Positions 10,159-19,455 are shown, numbered from the stretch's first letter. The stretch is DNA of 64,000 nt from Chitinophagaceae bacterium IBVUCB1 (GCA_002127285.1 NFUW01000002.1:257744-321743), one strand, 5' to 3'. Numbers and translations: made by a program. Notes: a model not told the origin generated them from the letters alone.

Positions 10159-11457
10159 ATGAGGCGTTCCGTATATCTATACTTATTGTTTACCCTGTTG
10201 TTGTCAGCATCCTCTTACGATGCGGACGCTCAGTTTTTAAAAAAACTGTTTGGCGGTGGCAAAAAGACACAAAAGAAAACGGAACCTGTAAAAAAGAAAC
10301 CATCCACTGTAGTCAAACCAAAACCCAAACCAGTTGTCAAAAAGCCGGAGCCGGACTATCCGCCTACAGAAATGAAATCGAAATACAGGATAGACGTTTT
10401 CGCACACTTGTATCTCGATGAATTAGTGAAAGACGGTAAGCCAGTATTCAAAGGCAAACTGCCCGATAAGGCAACCGCAGGGCTCGATTTTTACGAGGGT
10501 GTAAAGCTGGCTGCTGATACGTTAAATAAACAAGGCTACAATGTAGCCATATATATACACGATATTGTAAACGCGCAGCATACACCTGCCACGCTCATCG
10601 GCAATAAATCACTCGATTCGTCCGACCTGATTATAGGTGCCGTCAACACCAGCTATGTAAAAGTATTGGCAGACTATGCCGCTAAGCGCAATATAAATTT
10701 CGTATCAGCCTTGTCGCCATCTGACGCGGGGGTAAAAAACAATCCTTATTTTATACTGCTTCAACCCACATTGCAAAGCCACTGCGAATGGATAATGACA
10801 GCCATTGCGCGTAAGCATAAAAATCAAACCCCATTATTACTATACCGCACCAATGTACCTGTTGATAGTAATGCCTTTGCATACCTCAATGTAACTGATG
10901 GAATGGCAAATAAGATGCTTTGTAATACCATGCCCACTAAAGAAAAACTAAAACCATACCTCGATAGCACACGCAACAATTTGCTGATAGTATCTGTACT
11001 GGATGCAGCATTTGCTGAGAGTTTGTTGCAGCAATTAAACGACTGGTTCCCGGCATACAATTTCAGCATATATGGTATGCCCACTTGGAAGAGCTTATCA
11101 TCTTTAAAAAAGCCTGAAGCCTATCCAAATATTGCCCTGCACATTACTGCTGCTTACTATTTTGATGTGTCAACCGGTGTAGGGCAGGCAGTAGCAAATG
11201 GCTATAAGAGAGACGTTGGTGGCTCTAAGCCAAGTGATATGGTGTTTCGCGGTTATGAAACCATGTATTGGTACACCTACCTGCTTTATAAATACGGCAC
11301 GATATTCAACGAAAAATTCAGCGATAATGGTGCTGCACCTTTTACCCGTTTCGATGTGAAGTTGAAAAAAGATAAGAACGATAAGCTACTCTATCAGGAA
11401 AATAAACACATCATCCTCTACCGCTATCAGAGCAGTTCATTTATGGTAGAGCAGTAA
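10159..11457 (+). CDS. Secreted periplasmic-binding-protein-like (type 1 fold) protein
   Basis: The 432-residue protein has a signal peptide (about 1-25, ending DADAQ). A Lys/Pro-rich low-complexity linker (about 28-66: runs such as KPKPKPVVKK) follows. The rest resembles the leucine/amino-acid ABC-transporter receptor fold: AGLDFYEGVKLAADTLNKQGYNVAIYIHDI, then a SSDLIIGAVNTSYVKVLADYAAKRNINFVSALSP segment. No ABC transporter genes are next to it, so a transport role is not supported by context. Related Bacteroidota proteins sometimes carry LysM cell-wall modules; none is seen here. It starts 9 bp after guaA and converges on the WecA-type gene with 4 bp between stops. Confidence 0.7.
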   Translation: MRRSVYLYLLFTLLLSASSYDADAQFLKKLFGGGKKTQKKTEPVKKKPSTVVKPKPKPVVKKPEPDYPPTEMKSKYRIDVFAHLYLDELVKDGKPVFKGKLPDKATAGLDFYEGVKLAADTLNKQGYNVAIYIHDIVNAQHTPATLIGNKSLDSSDLIIGAVNTSYVKVLADYAAKRNINFVSALSPSDAGVKNNPYFILLQPTLQSHCEWIMTAIARKHKNQTPLLLYRTNVPVDSNAFAYLNVTDGMANKMLCNTMPTKEKLKPYLDSTRNNLLIVSVLDAAFAESLLQQLNDWFPAYNFSIYGMPTWKSLSSLKKPEAYPNIALHITAAYYFDVSTGVGQAVANGYKRDVGGSKPSDMVFRGYETMYWYTYLLYKYGTIFNEKFSDNGAAPFTRFDVKLKKDKNDKLLYQENKHIILYRYQSSSFMVEQ

Positions 11458-11461
11458 TATC

Positions 11462-12613
11462 TTAATTGTGATAAATACCCGTGTTAGACACTTTGCTGTT
11501 GCCGATGGCGGGTTTCATTTTCTCTTTCATTTCGTTGATGCGCTGCATACGGCGTTTGCGCATATAGTACAGCACGGCATACAGTCCGAGCGATAAGCCG
11601 ATAATACCTGCTATGCCTATGTTAGGATTGAAGTCTTGCAATATCAATGCAACAGTTACCAGCAATACGTTTGATAAGATTAAAATAGTAACTGCCATAG
11701 AATGTGTATAGCCAGCATCCAGCAAATAGTGGTGCAAGTGTGTACGGTCGGCTTTGAAAGGCGATACACCACGCATCAGGCGGGTAGCAAATACCCTGAA
11801 CGAATCAAATACAGGCACAAATAAAACAGATAAGCCTACTACCAATGCACCTGCAGGTGTATGTATCAGGTTTGCTACAGTAGTTTGCTGATTGAAAGAA
11901 TTGACAAACAAGATGCACAATACTGATATTACATAACCAATTAGCAGCGCGCCAGTATCGCCCATAAAAATACGTGCAGGCGAGATATTGAAACGCAAAA
12001 AACCTGCAATAGCACCCATCAGGCAGAATGCCATACTCGCTGCGCCCGGATTGCCCGATGCGGCAAGGCATACTCCCAGTGAAAAACTGCTCAATATGCC
12101 AATGGAGCCTGCCAGCCCGTCTATACCATCTATCAGGTTGAAGGCATTGATAACGAAGATGATACCAACAATGCTGAAGATGATGCTATACCAATATGTA
12201 AGCTCGTACACACCGCAAATGCCGTGCAGCGATGTGAGGCGTATATCTGCAATACACACGGTAATTGCCGCTGCTGCAAACTGTGCTACGAATTTATTAG
12301 ACGGGCTTAGAGAAACCAAGTCGTCCATTATACCTGTAAGGAATAGTATAAGCGATGATGCAATGATATAATTCCAGTTACTGAAACTATCATGGTTCAG
12401 AAACAGTGAGCAAGTAGTAATAAACGCGAAGAAGATAGCAACGCCGCCCAGATTAGGTATGATGCGCAAATGTATTTTCCTGTCGTTATCAGGCACGTCA
12501 AACAAACGTTTCTTTGCCGATATCAACATGATTTGCGGAATAGATACCAGACTTATTATAAGCGCGCTTATAAACGTGAGCAAATAAATAAGATGTGGAG
12601 GTAATTGCGGCAT
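11462..12613 (-). CDS. WecA/MraY-type undecaprenyl-phosphate sugar-1-phosphate transferase
   Basis: A polytopic membrane enzyme (383 residues, about ten or eleven hydrophobic segments) that moves a sugar-1-phosphate from a UDP-sugar onto undecaprenyl phosphate. Family motifs are visible: GGVAIFFAF near residue 55, GIMDDLVSLSP, NAFNLIDGIDGLAGSIG, FMGDTGALLIGYV and the nucleotide-site motif RTHLHHYLLDAGYTHSMAV. The cytoplasmic tail is basic (YYMRKRRMQRINEMKEKMK). This pattern fits WecA/TagO rather than peptidoglycan MraY, whose motifs differ. It sits downstream of the WecB-like gene on the same strand with an O-antigen ligase-like gene nearby, which suggests initiation of a surface glycan. The sugar is not determinable here. 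Confidence 0.88.
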   Translation of the reverse strand: MPQLPPHLIYLLTFISALIISLVSIPQIMLISAKKRLFDVPDNDRKIHLRIIPNLGGVAIFFAFITTCSLFLNHDSFSNWNYIIASSLILFLTGIMDDLVSLSPSNKFVAQFAAAAITVCIADIRLTSLHGICGVYELTYWYSIIFSIVGIIFVINAFNLIDGIDGLAGSIGILSSFSLGVCLAASGNPGAASMAFCLMGAIAGFLRFNISPARIFMGDTGALLIGYVISVLCILFVNSFNQQTTVANLIHTPAGALVVGLSVLFVPVFDSFRVFATRLMRGVSPFKADRTHLHHYLLDAGYTHSMAVTILILSNVLLVTVALILQDFNPNIGIAGIIGLSLGLYAVLYYMRKRRMQRINEMKEKMKPAIGNSKVSNTGIYHN

Positions 12614-12707
12614 TATTCTGATTCCTAAAGCTAAGTTGAGAACTTAAATGAAAATATTATGGTTTTGTTACCTCGTTAACAAATCATTTATATTAAGGCA
12701 TGATATA

Positions 12708-13793
12708 CTACATCCGTTTCAACACTGCCAGCACACGCTCTGCTGCTTTGCCATCCCACAAGTAGGGTATATTGCCTTTATTGTTGTTTTTGTTCAGTGC
12801 AGCAAGTGCATTTTCTATGTCAAACAATTCTTCACCTGCCAGCCTGTTAGTGCCAGCCTCTATTGTTTCGGGGCATTCGCAATAGGGGTATAACGTGAGT
12901 GTAGGTGCCATTAGTACCGCAGATAACTCTTGCATGGTAGTGCTGTCTGTCAATACCGCTTTAGCATGTTGCACCAAATACCCCAGTTGCCTGAAGCCTA
13001 AACGCTTTACGATATGCAAATTATGTGCCTGAATAGCCAGTTTTTGTAGAATCTTTTCTGTTTCGGGGTTCACTACCATGATGATAGGTGTGTTTTTCAG
13101 TTGTTTCAGGCAGGTAACTATCAGGTTTTTCAGGTTGGGTGCATAGCCTGTATTGTATGGTTTGTTCAATATAAGCATGGCATAGCCATCGTTGCGCAGG
13201 CTCAATACATCCCACAAATCGGGTGCAGCAAATTGTTTTTTTACTTTCAGCACCACGTCTGCATAGGTATTGCCGGTGAAGAAGATGTGCTCGTCGGGTA
13301 CACCATTCATGCGAAGGTTTTCATTTGCTATTTGCGATGCGGTAAAGTAAAAATCTGCCACCGCATCGCTGATGATGCGGTTTAGTTCAGATGCGTATTC
13401 TCTGTTGTTGGTACGCACACCTGCGTGTAGTATGCCCAGTTTTATTTCAGGCAATTTGCGGGCAGCTATGGCACAACCTGCAGTAGTGGCTGTTTGTCCT
13501 GTCAGCAATACAGTGTCGGGCTTGTTATTGCTCAGTACACGTGCATATCGCGATATGGCAGATGCCATCTGGCTGCTTTCGTCTTTGCTGTCTATATCAA
13601 GATAAATATTGGGACGGCTGATGTTAAGTTGGCTGAAGAGGTCTTTATCGAGGTTGATGTCTATATCCTTACCTGTATATATAAATCGGTAGCCAATGCG
13701 TGTGCCCTTTCGTTGCTCGTACTGAATAGCTTCCAGTACAGATGCTACACGCAAAATATCTGTCCTGCTTCCTGCTATTATATCAACCAGCAT
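12708..13793 (-). CDS. WecB-like UDP-GlcNAc 2-epimerase fold protein lacking catalytic residues
   Basis: The 361-residue protein aligns along its length with non-hydrolysing UDP-GlcNAc 2-epimerases: AGSRTDI (GTRPEA region), KPDTVLLTGQTATTAG, GILHAGVRTN, ASELNRIISD, FFTGNTYADVV and VLTDSTTMQEL. Aligned by eye to E. coli WecB, the four catalytic residues Asp95, Glu117, Glu131 and His213 become Gln100, His123, Ser135 and Asn210. The DSGG nucleotide-binding motif is DSTT. The fold seems intact but canonical epimerase chemistry is unlikely. It precedes the WecA-type gene on the same strand, so a nucleotide-sugar-related role (binding, altered reaction or regulation) is plausible but unproven. Confidence 0.8.
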   Translation of the reverse strand: MLVDIIAGSRTDILRVASVLEAIQYEQRKGTRIGYRFIYTGKDIDINLDKDLFSQLNISRPNIYLDIDSKDESSQMASAISRYARVLSNNKPDTVLLTGQTATTAGCAIAARKLPEIKLGILHAGVRTNNREYASELNRIISDAVADFYFTASQIANENLRMNGVPDEHIFFTGNTYADVVLKVKKQFAAPDLWDVLSLRNDGYAMLILNKPYNTGYAPNLKNLIVTCLKQLKNTPIIMVVNPETEKILQKLAIQAHNLHIVKRLGFRQLGYLVQHAKAVLTDSTTMQELSAVLMAPTLTLYPYCECPETIEAGTNRLAGEELFDIENALAALNKNNNKGNIPYLWDGKAAERVLAVLKRM

Positions 13794-13873
13794 ATATGGT
13801 GTAATCTGTTATCCTCTTCGTTGTATCCGTACAACGATGCTAAGTGTAAATATAGGAAAGCAATCCCGTGATA

Positions 13874-14797
13874 TTAACTGTTGTTTTCCACAAAGCTATC
13901 CGTAAAACTATACAGGTTGAACATGGGCGACTGTACAGCCTCTTGCAGTTGCAGCAACAGTTTCGCCTTATTAAAGCCGCGCATCTGCCTGTGCTGAATG
14001 ATTTGCCAGCAACGCTCTGTTAATAACTGTAGCTTTTTTTCCGGTATGGTATTGTGCGTTGTCAGGTAGGTTTCTATAGCTGCCGCTAATTCTGCTAAAC
14101 CATCTTGTGTGGTAGCAATGGTTTTGATAACAGGTGTTTCATCATCGCCCATGCTGCGCTCGTGCGCCAGTATGCGCAGGGTGCGGTATAGGGTATCTGC
14201 ATTGTCTCTGTCGGCTTTGTTTACTACAAACAGGTTGGCTATTTCCATAATACCAGCCTTCAGGGTTTGTACCTCGTCGCCTGCTTCGGGTACAAGGGCT
14301 ACCACGGTACAGTCTGCCAGCCCTGCTATCTCTACTTCGCTTTGCCCTACACCTACGGTTTCTACCAATATATAATCAAATGGTGCGTGTTTTACTACGT
14401 CCGTTATCTCAATAATTTTGGCATGCAACCCGCCCAACGCGCCCCTTGTAGCCAGTGAGCGTATATATACATTATTGTGATTATAGAAATCTGCCATTCT
14501 TATCCTGTCGCCCAACAGTGCCCCGTAGTTGAACGGCGATGACGGATCAACCGCTATTACAGCAATACGTTTGTCTGCTTTTATCCAGTGGTGTAGCAGG
14601 GCGTTTACCAATGTGCTTTTGCCTGCGCCCGGCGGGCCTGTAATACCCACAACCTTGGCTGCATCTGTATTCTTCAATTGGCTCAGTAGAGTACTATATC
14701 CCTCAAGGTCATTTTCAACCATCGTAATGCCCCTTGCCAGTGCCTTGTAGCTACCCGCTTGTATCTCTGCCAGAAGTTGTGTTATCTTGTCCTGCAC
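13874..14797 (-). CDS. meaB: Methylmalonyl-CoA mutase-associated G3E GTPase MeaB/ArgK
   Basis: The 307-residue protein has the P-loop GITGPPGAGKST (about 51-62), the Walker B-like ETVGVGQSEVEIAGLAD and the guanine motif VVNKADRDN. These identify the MeaB/ArgK family, a chaperone GTPase that protects and reloads adenosylcobalamin-dependent methylmalonyl-CoA mutase. No mutase gene occurs in the window, so the partner must be elsewhere. The best start is a GTG at 14797 (V-Q-D-K-I-T); no in-frame ATG precedes it. It is divergent from the O-antigen ligase-like gene with about 45 bp between starts. Confidence 0.93.
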   Translation of the reverse strand: MQDKITQLLAEIQAGSYKALARGITMVENDLEGYSTLLSQLKNTDAAKVVGITGPPGAGKSTLVNALLHHWIKADKRIAVIAVDPSSPFNYGALLGDRIRMADFYNHNNVYIRSLATRGALGGLHAKIIEITDVVKHAPFDYILVETVGVGQSEVEIAGLADCTVVALVPEAGDEVQTLKAGIMEIANLFVVNKADRDNADTLYRTLRILAHERSMGDDETPVIKTIATTQDGLAELAAAIETYLTTHNTIPEKKLQLLTERCWQIIQHRQMRGFNKAKLLLQLQEAVQSPMFNLYSFTDSFVENNS

Positions 14798-14842
14798 TAA
14801 AAATGGTTTAGAACCGTTATAGAGTAATCAGTTTACCCATTG

Positions 14843-16081
14843 ATGGACAAAAATAATCCTCTTAGTCAAAATCTTGCATCAAAAACCAATTTGGCACTAT
14901 TATGTGCTATTGGTATGTTGGCAGCTTTCTTTGTGTCAAGGGCTTGGCTGTCGTTTTTCACCTTTGCTTTTGGTGTGGTTGTGTTATGGAATATTCATCC
15001 GCGCAAATGGCTGCAGCACAGGTGGTGGCTTATTGGTTTTTTGTGGGTTGCCATGTATGGTATATCCTATTTATGGTCTGATGACAAAAACAGTTGGGGC
15101 TATCACTACACCGTAAAAGCCCCCGTACTTTTATTGCCTCTTGCTTTTGCATTATTGCCTGCATTTACGGCAAAGCAGCTACGCATATTCACTATTGCAG
15201 GGTGTATTATTTTTTTAGCAGTTGCAGCTTACAGCCTGCATTTTTTTCTGGAGAAACCGAACTACTATGCAGAGCAATATGTGTACTCACATATTTTCCC
15301 TACACTACCCGATAACGACCATATACGCCATAGTCTTGCCATCAGCCTTTTTATTGTATGGTGCGTGTATGCATGGGCTTGGTTCAATTCCAAAGTACAA
15401 CGTTGGTTAGTCGGGGCTACAGTATTAGTCTTAAGTATTTACCTGCATATACTGGCAGCGCGCACGGGTTTGGTAGTATGGTATTTATTTGTGCTGCTAT
15501 GGACGGTTCGCTATGCTATGAAGAAGAGCTTTATTGCGGGCATATCTTTTTTGGGAGTATTGGCAATTGGTTCATTCATTGCCGTAAAAAACATCCCAAC
15601 GCTCGAAAAGAAAATATGGTACGTTACGCATAGTATGCAGTTATACAAGCAGGGTAGTATGCAGTCGGGCTACAGCGATATTGGCAGGCTAATATCTTAC
15701 AAAGTAGCTGGTAGTATTATTGCCGCAAACCCTGCAACAGGTGTAGGCAGTGGCGATATGTATGCCGAAATGCAGAAAGGCTATGACGAAGCGTATAAAG
15801 ATGTGCCGCAGGAATATAGGTTGCTGCCACACAATCAGTTTTTCATCGTCATGCTGGCTACAGGCATTGTCGGGTTGGTATTGTTTGTTGCGTGGGTACT
15901 GATGCCCTTAAGCTGGTTGAAGAATGGTAAGCGTACGTTCTATTTATTCGTTACATGGTTTGCATTGGCACTCACATTATTGATAGAGCCTATGTTTGAA
16001 GTGCAATACGGTGTATTCGTATATTTGTTTTTCCTGTTGTGGCAGCAACATGCCATCCGTACACAGGAAAATACAGTATAG
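14843..16081 (+). CDS. O-antigen ligase family (Wzy/WaaL-like) membrane protein
   Basis: The 412-residue protein has about ten to twelve hydrophobic segments and a large central loop. The loop contains the family's typical pattern ...NPATGVGSGDM... followed by PHNQFFIVMLATGIVGLVLFVAWVL, where H-N-Q-F/P-H-N marks the Wzy_C (O-antigen ligase) domain. Such enzymes polymerise or attach undecaprenyl-linked glycans on the periplasmic face of the inner membrane. The ATG at 14843 is chosen over a TTG just before it. The gene ends 2 bp before the LON-domain gene. Nearby WecA/WecB-like genes support a surface-glycan role; ligase versus polymerase cannot be decided. Confidence 0.78.
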   Translation: MDKNNPLSQNLASKTNLALLCAIGMLAAFFVSRAWLSFFTFAFGVVVLWNIHPRKWLQHRWWLIGFLWVAMYGISYLWSDDKNSWGYHYTVKAPVLLLPLAFALLPAFTAKQLRIFTIAGCIIFLAVAAYSLHFFLEKPNYYAEQYVYSHIFPTLPDNDHIRHSLAISLFIVWCVYAWAWFNSKVQRWLVGATVLVLSIYLHILAARTGLVVWYLFVLLWTVRYAMKKSFIAGISFLGVLAIGSFIAVKNIPTLEKKIWYVTHSMQLYKQGSMQSGYSDIGRLISYKVAGSIIAANPATGVGSGDMYAEMQKGYDEAYKDVPQEYRLLPHNQFFIVMLATGIVGLVLFVAWVLMPLSWLKNGKRTFYLFVTWFALALTLLIEPMFEVQYGVFVYLFFLLWQQHAIRTQENTV

Positions 16082-16083
16082 AT

Positions 16084-16728
16084 ATGACGAATTTTATTCC
16101 CGTTTTCCCCTTAGAGATAGTAACCTTCCCCGGCGAAAAGCTGAACCTGCACATTTTTGAGCCTCGCTACAAGCAGATGATAAAAGAATGTCTTGAGTTA
16201 AAAAAGCCATTTGGCCTGCCACCTGTATTTGGCAATAAGCCATCAGAGCATGGCACGTTGATGGAAATAACAGAGGTAGCTAAAGTATATGATAATGGAG
16301 AGATGGACATACGTACCGTTGGTGTCAGCGTGTTCAGGGTGTTGGAATATGTAAGGCAGATACCTGATAAGCTATATGCGGGTGCCATCGTTACCTACCC
16401 CGATAATGTGATGGAACAGGGCGATACCCAACTATCCAGACTGCTGATGGACGAAGTAAAACGCCTCTATACTTTGCTGAATGTAGAGAGTAAATTCCCT
16501 ACAGAAAAAAAAGCGATGGTATCGTACGAAATAGCTCATCTGGTAGGTATGAACAGAGAACAGGAGTACGAAATGCTGCAACTCTTTAACGAACTGCAAC
16601 GCCTTGAATACATCAGGCGGCACCTCAAAAACATAGTGCCTGTAATACAGGAACTGGAAGCGATGAAGGAGCGTGTGCAGCGCAACGGACACTTCCGTAA
16701 TCTAAACCCCGGCGATTTCAACCTCTGA
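16084..16728 (+). CDS. Stand-alone LON N-terminal substrate-binding domain protein
   Basis: The 214-residue protein begins MTNFIPVFPLEIVTFPGEKLNLHIFEPRYKQMI, the classic start of the Lon protease N-terminal (PUA-like) domain. Helices rich in Glu/Arg follow (about 130-200). There is no AAA+ or protease domain, so it is a stand-alone LON-domain protein of the YcaM/peptidase S16-like type found across bacteria, with no known enzymatic role. The ATG at 16084 lies 2 bp after the ligase-like gene stop; the frame is open further upstream but only inside that gene. Confidence 0.88.
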   Translation: MTNFIPVFPLEIVTFPGEKLNLHIFEPRYKQMIKECLELKKPFGLPPVFGNKPSEHGTLMEITEVAKVYDNGEMDIRTVGVSVFRVLEYVRQIPDKLYAGAIVTYPDNVMEQGDTQLSRLLMDEVKRLYTLLNVESKFPTEKKAMVSYEIAHLVGMNREQEYEMLQLFNELQRLEYIRRHLKNIVPVIQELEAMKERVQRNGHFRNLNPGDFNL

Positions 16729-16814
16729 TAGCCGTATTAATAAATCCCTATCAGTGTGATTTTATAAATGTTTTTATTATTTTAGCCTACTCTCATATAA
16801 AAAACAAAATAGGT

Positions 16815-17561
16815 ATGTCTGTAAATCTTTGTATTGATTGGGGTAATAGCAGGATAAAAGTAGGGGTTATGAACAACGAAGACCACCTGCTGGACCTGCA
16901 TCGCTTTTCGGAAGAAGGCATCAGAGAGGGTATTGCACATATCATCAATGAATACAAACCCGCAAAAGCCATTATCTGTTCCGTTACAGACAAGTCGGCA
17001 GCCATAGAGCCGTTTTTGAAAGAAAATATGCGTGCCGTTGTGGTGCTCAATAATAATACCCCTGTGCCTATCATGAACGCATACAGTTCGCCGGGTACAT
17101 TGGGTGCAGACAGGGTAGCACTGGCTGTAGGGGCTTACATCGCAAATCCTGGTAATAACAATCTGGTGGTGTGCCTCGGCAGTTGCATTACCTACAACTT
17201 TGTACAAAAAAATAAAACATTCCGAGGTGGGGCTATATCACCGGGCCTGCACATGCGCCTGCAGGCCATGCACCACTTTACAGATAAGCTACCCGATGTA
17301 AAACCCGACGGCGACCTGCTATTGCTCGGTTATGATACGGAAACAGGTATGCGTAGCGGTGCTGTATTTGGCATGGCAGCAGAAATTGACGGAATTGTTA
17401 GCGAATACGCTGCCCAATACCCTGATTTTAACGCCATATTAACCGGTGGTGATGCGCCTTTCTTTGAAGGCAAGCTGAAAAGTAAGATATTTGCAGACCC
17501 CAATCTGCTGATGAAGGGGCTAAATATAATACTGAAGCATAATGCGCCACATATTCGCTAA
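16815..17561 (+). CDS. coaX: Type III pantothenate kinase CoaX
   Basis: It phosphorylates pantothenate in the first step of coenzyme A synthesis and belongs to the ASKHA fold. The 248-residue protein has the phosphate-1 motif CIDWGNSRIKVG (Asp8) and GTLGADRVALAVGAY with catalytic-base Asp99, then LGSCITYNF and GGAISPGLHMRLQAM. The usual form of the third motif in relatives is GTCITYD, so Asn128 replaces an Asp that helps bind the required monovalent cation; the effect is uncertain. It overlaps the outer-membrane protein gene by 20 bp, so the two are translationally coupled, and lptC overlaps that gene in turn. Confidence 0.93.
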   Translation: MSVNLCIDWGNSRIKVGVMNNEDHLLDLHRFSEEGIREGIAHIINEYKPAKAIICSVTDKSAAIEPFLKENMRAVVVLNNNTPVPIMNAYSSPGTLGADRVALAVGAYIANPGNNNLVVCLGSCITYNFVQKNKTFRGGAISPGLHMRLQAMHHFTDKLPDVKPDGDLLLLGYDTETGMRSGAVFGMAAEIDGIVSEYAAQYPDFNAILTGGDAPFFEGKLKSKIFADPNLLMKGLNIILKHNAPHIR

Positions 17562-18804
17562 GCGTCTCCCCATTGTAATACTGTCGTTAATTGTAATAAC
17601 CACACAAGCCCAGAATTCCAACAAAGAAAATTCACCTTATTCGCGTTTTGGGATCGGAGAGCTACGCAATGCTAATAATATCATGCTGAAAGGTATGGGT
17701 AATATATCTACAGCCTATACAAGCCTTGTAAATGTCAATACAGCCAACCCTGCATCTTATGCATCTCTTATACTTACTACTTATGAAGCGGCAGGAGAGG
17801 GAAACAGGCGCACCATCAAAACATCAGGCTCAAATTATCAAACGGGTATGGCTACGCTTACATATATGCATATAGGCATACCTGTTGGTAAATATGGTGG
17901 CATGGCATTGGGGTTAAGGCCTGTTTCAAGAGTCTATTATAAACTGAATGATACAACTGATATAGACAGCTTCGGCAAAGCTATAAAAGGTTATACAGGT
18001 GATGGTTCACTCAACCAGGGCTTTATAGGGTTTGCCGGAAAGTATAGCGGCTTCAGCCTTGGTTTCAATATTGGTTATGTATTCGGAACAACTGATCACA
18101 TCAGCACCTTAGACCCACTTGAAACAAGCAATAGGGTGTTAGGTTCGGGTTTCCTGACTAGGACCCAAATGGGCGCACTGCATTGGGATGCAGGTGCCAT
18201 GTACGAAAACAAATTGAATAGCAAAATATCCATAAGGGGTGGTGTTACATATAGCGCATCTCAAGCATTGAACGCCAGCCGCAGTGAGTATTGGATTTCT
18301 TACCGTTTTCAGCAAGACACAGTGTACAAAGTAACAGGTAATGAAGGTCGTATCGTATTGCCATCCAAATACAGTGCAGGTGTGCAACTATTCAGTGGCA
18401 GCAAATGGGCTGCTGGCATAGATTATGCTGCCGCTAACTGGAGTCAGTATCGCGACTATGGTAATACCGATTCTTTGGCTGCAGGTTCATACAAACTGAG
18501 CATTGGCGGAGAATTTACGCCCGATATCAACTCAATGAGGAAGTACTTTCAACGGGTTACATACAGGCTTGGTGCTTACTATGGCACAGACCCGGTAATG
18601 CTGAGAGGACAGCAGTTGAATTTGTATGCAATTACTGCAGGCTTTAGTTTACCGTTCAAGAAAAATACGGCTAGGGTTCATACATCTATTGAAGTCGGAA
18701 GCAGGGGGACAGTTTCAAATGGTTTATTGCGCGAAAATTTTATACGTTTTGGTTTGGGCTTATCATTTAATGACAAATGGTTCATCAAGCGTAAGTATGA
18801 ATAA
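17542..18804 (+). CDS. Outer-membrane beta-barrel protein between coaX and lptC
   Basis: The 420-residue protein has a signal peptide (ending ITTQAQ) and many alternating amphipathic strands ending in aromatic residues, with a C-terminal SFNDKWFIKRKYE. The mature start NSPYSRFGIGELRNANNIMLKGMGNISTAY and the later NTANPASYASL resemble FadL/PorV-like barrels of Bacteroidota, in which N-P-A-S-Y-A marks a small-residue entry segment. The cargo is unknown. It overlaps coaX by 20 bp and lptC by 8 bp, so it is coupled to both. An alternative is an uncharacterised porin family. Confidence 0.65.
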   Translation: MRHIFAKRLPIVILSLIVITTQAQNSNKENSPYSRFGIGELRNANNIMLKGMGNISTAYTSLVNVNTANPASYASLILTTYEAAGEGNRRTIKTSGSNYQTGMATLTYMHIGIPVGKYGGMALGLRPVSRVYYKLNDTTDIDSFGKAIKGYTGDGSLNQGFIGFAGKYSGFSLGFNIGYVFGTTDHISTLDPLETSNRVLGSGFLTRTQMGALHWDAGAMYENKLNSKISIRGGVTYSASQALNASRSEYWISYRFQQDTVYKVTGNEGRIVLPSKYSAGVQLFSGSKWAAGIDYAAANWSQYRDYGNTDSLAAGSYKLSIGGEFTPDINSMRKYFQRVTYRLGAYYGTDPVMLRGQQLNLYAITAGFSLPFKKNTARVHTSIEVGSRGTVSNGLLRENFIRFGLGLSFNDKWFIKRKYE

Positions 18805-19387
18805 CAAAAGCTGTAAACATACTATTTCTCAATATGCCCGCGCATCTGTGGCGGGTATTTTATTGCCATTATCTATAGCTTCTTGTACTAATGACCCAAA
18901 GGAAATTGACTCACTAGTAAATAAAGGAGCCGCGCAAGAAGATAAAGCGCATGATGTCACTATATATTACAGCAACGATGGTAATGTAAAAATGCGCCTC
19001 TTTGCCAAAGAGTTTGTAAAAAACGATGCTGCCAAGCCGCCGTATACAGATATGCGCAAAGGGCTGAAAGTAGAGTTTTATGACGATAGCAGCAGAGTGG
19101 AAAGCACACTTACTGCCCGCTATGCCCGCTATTACGAGCAGCAAGGCAATATCCTGATACGCGATAGTATAGTAGTGGTAAACAAAAAAGGTGAGCAACT
19201 AAACACCGAAGAACTGGTTTGGAACCAAAGTGCTAAAAAGCTATATACCGAAAAATTTGTGAGAATAACTACTGCCACACAGGTAATGTACGGCGATGGA
19301 CTTGAAGCGAATGAAGACTTTACATGGTATAAAATACTGAATCCTAAGGGTATAGTAGAAGTGAAGCAGAACGAACTCCCCGAATAA
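18797..19387 (+). CDS. lptC: LPS export ABC transporter periplasmic protein LptC (lipoprotein form)
   Basis: The 196-residue protein starts at MNNKSCKH, overlapping the previous stop by 8 bp. A signal with lipobox IASC indicates a lipoprotein. The mature part follows the LptC/OstA-like pattern: VTIYYSNDGNVKMRLFAKEFV, DMRKGLKVEFYDDSSRVESTLTARYARYYEQQGNILIRDSIVVVNKKGEQLNTEELVWNQSAKKLYTEKFVRI, then DGLEANEDFTWYKILNPKGIVEV. LptC bridges LptB2FG and LptA in lipopolysaccharide transport. Lipid-anchored LptC in place of a transmembrane helix is common in Bacteroidota. The longer upstream frame lies inside the neighbouring gene and is rejected. Confidence 0.88.
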   Translation: MNNKSCKHTISQYARASVAGILLPLSIASCTNDPKEIDSLVNKGAAQEDKAHDVTIYYSNDGNVKMRLFAKEFVKNDAAKPPYTDMRKGLKVEFYDDSSRVESTLTARYARYYEQQGNILIRDSIVVVNKKGEQLNTEELVWNQSAKKLYTEKFVRITTATQVMYGDGLEANEDFTWYKILNPKGIVEVKQNELPE

Positions 19388-19447
19388 ATCTCACCTTAAA
19401 AGGAAATCCCCCACATAATAACCCCTGCATACTAACGCAGGTTTTAC

Positions 19448-19455
19448 TATTTTTG
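19448..19455 (+). promoter_or_regulatory. Candidate -7 box for the S46 peptidase gene
   Basis: TATTTTTG matches TAnnTTTG and lies 36 nt before the ATG at 19491. A matching -33 element is not evident. A short inverted repeat (CCTGC...GCAGG, 19424-19441) just upstream may end the lptC transcript. Confidence 0.4.
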
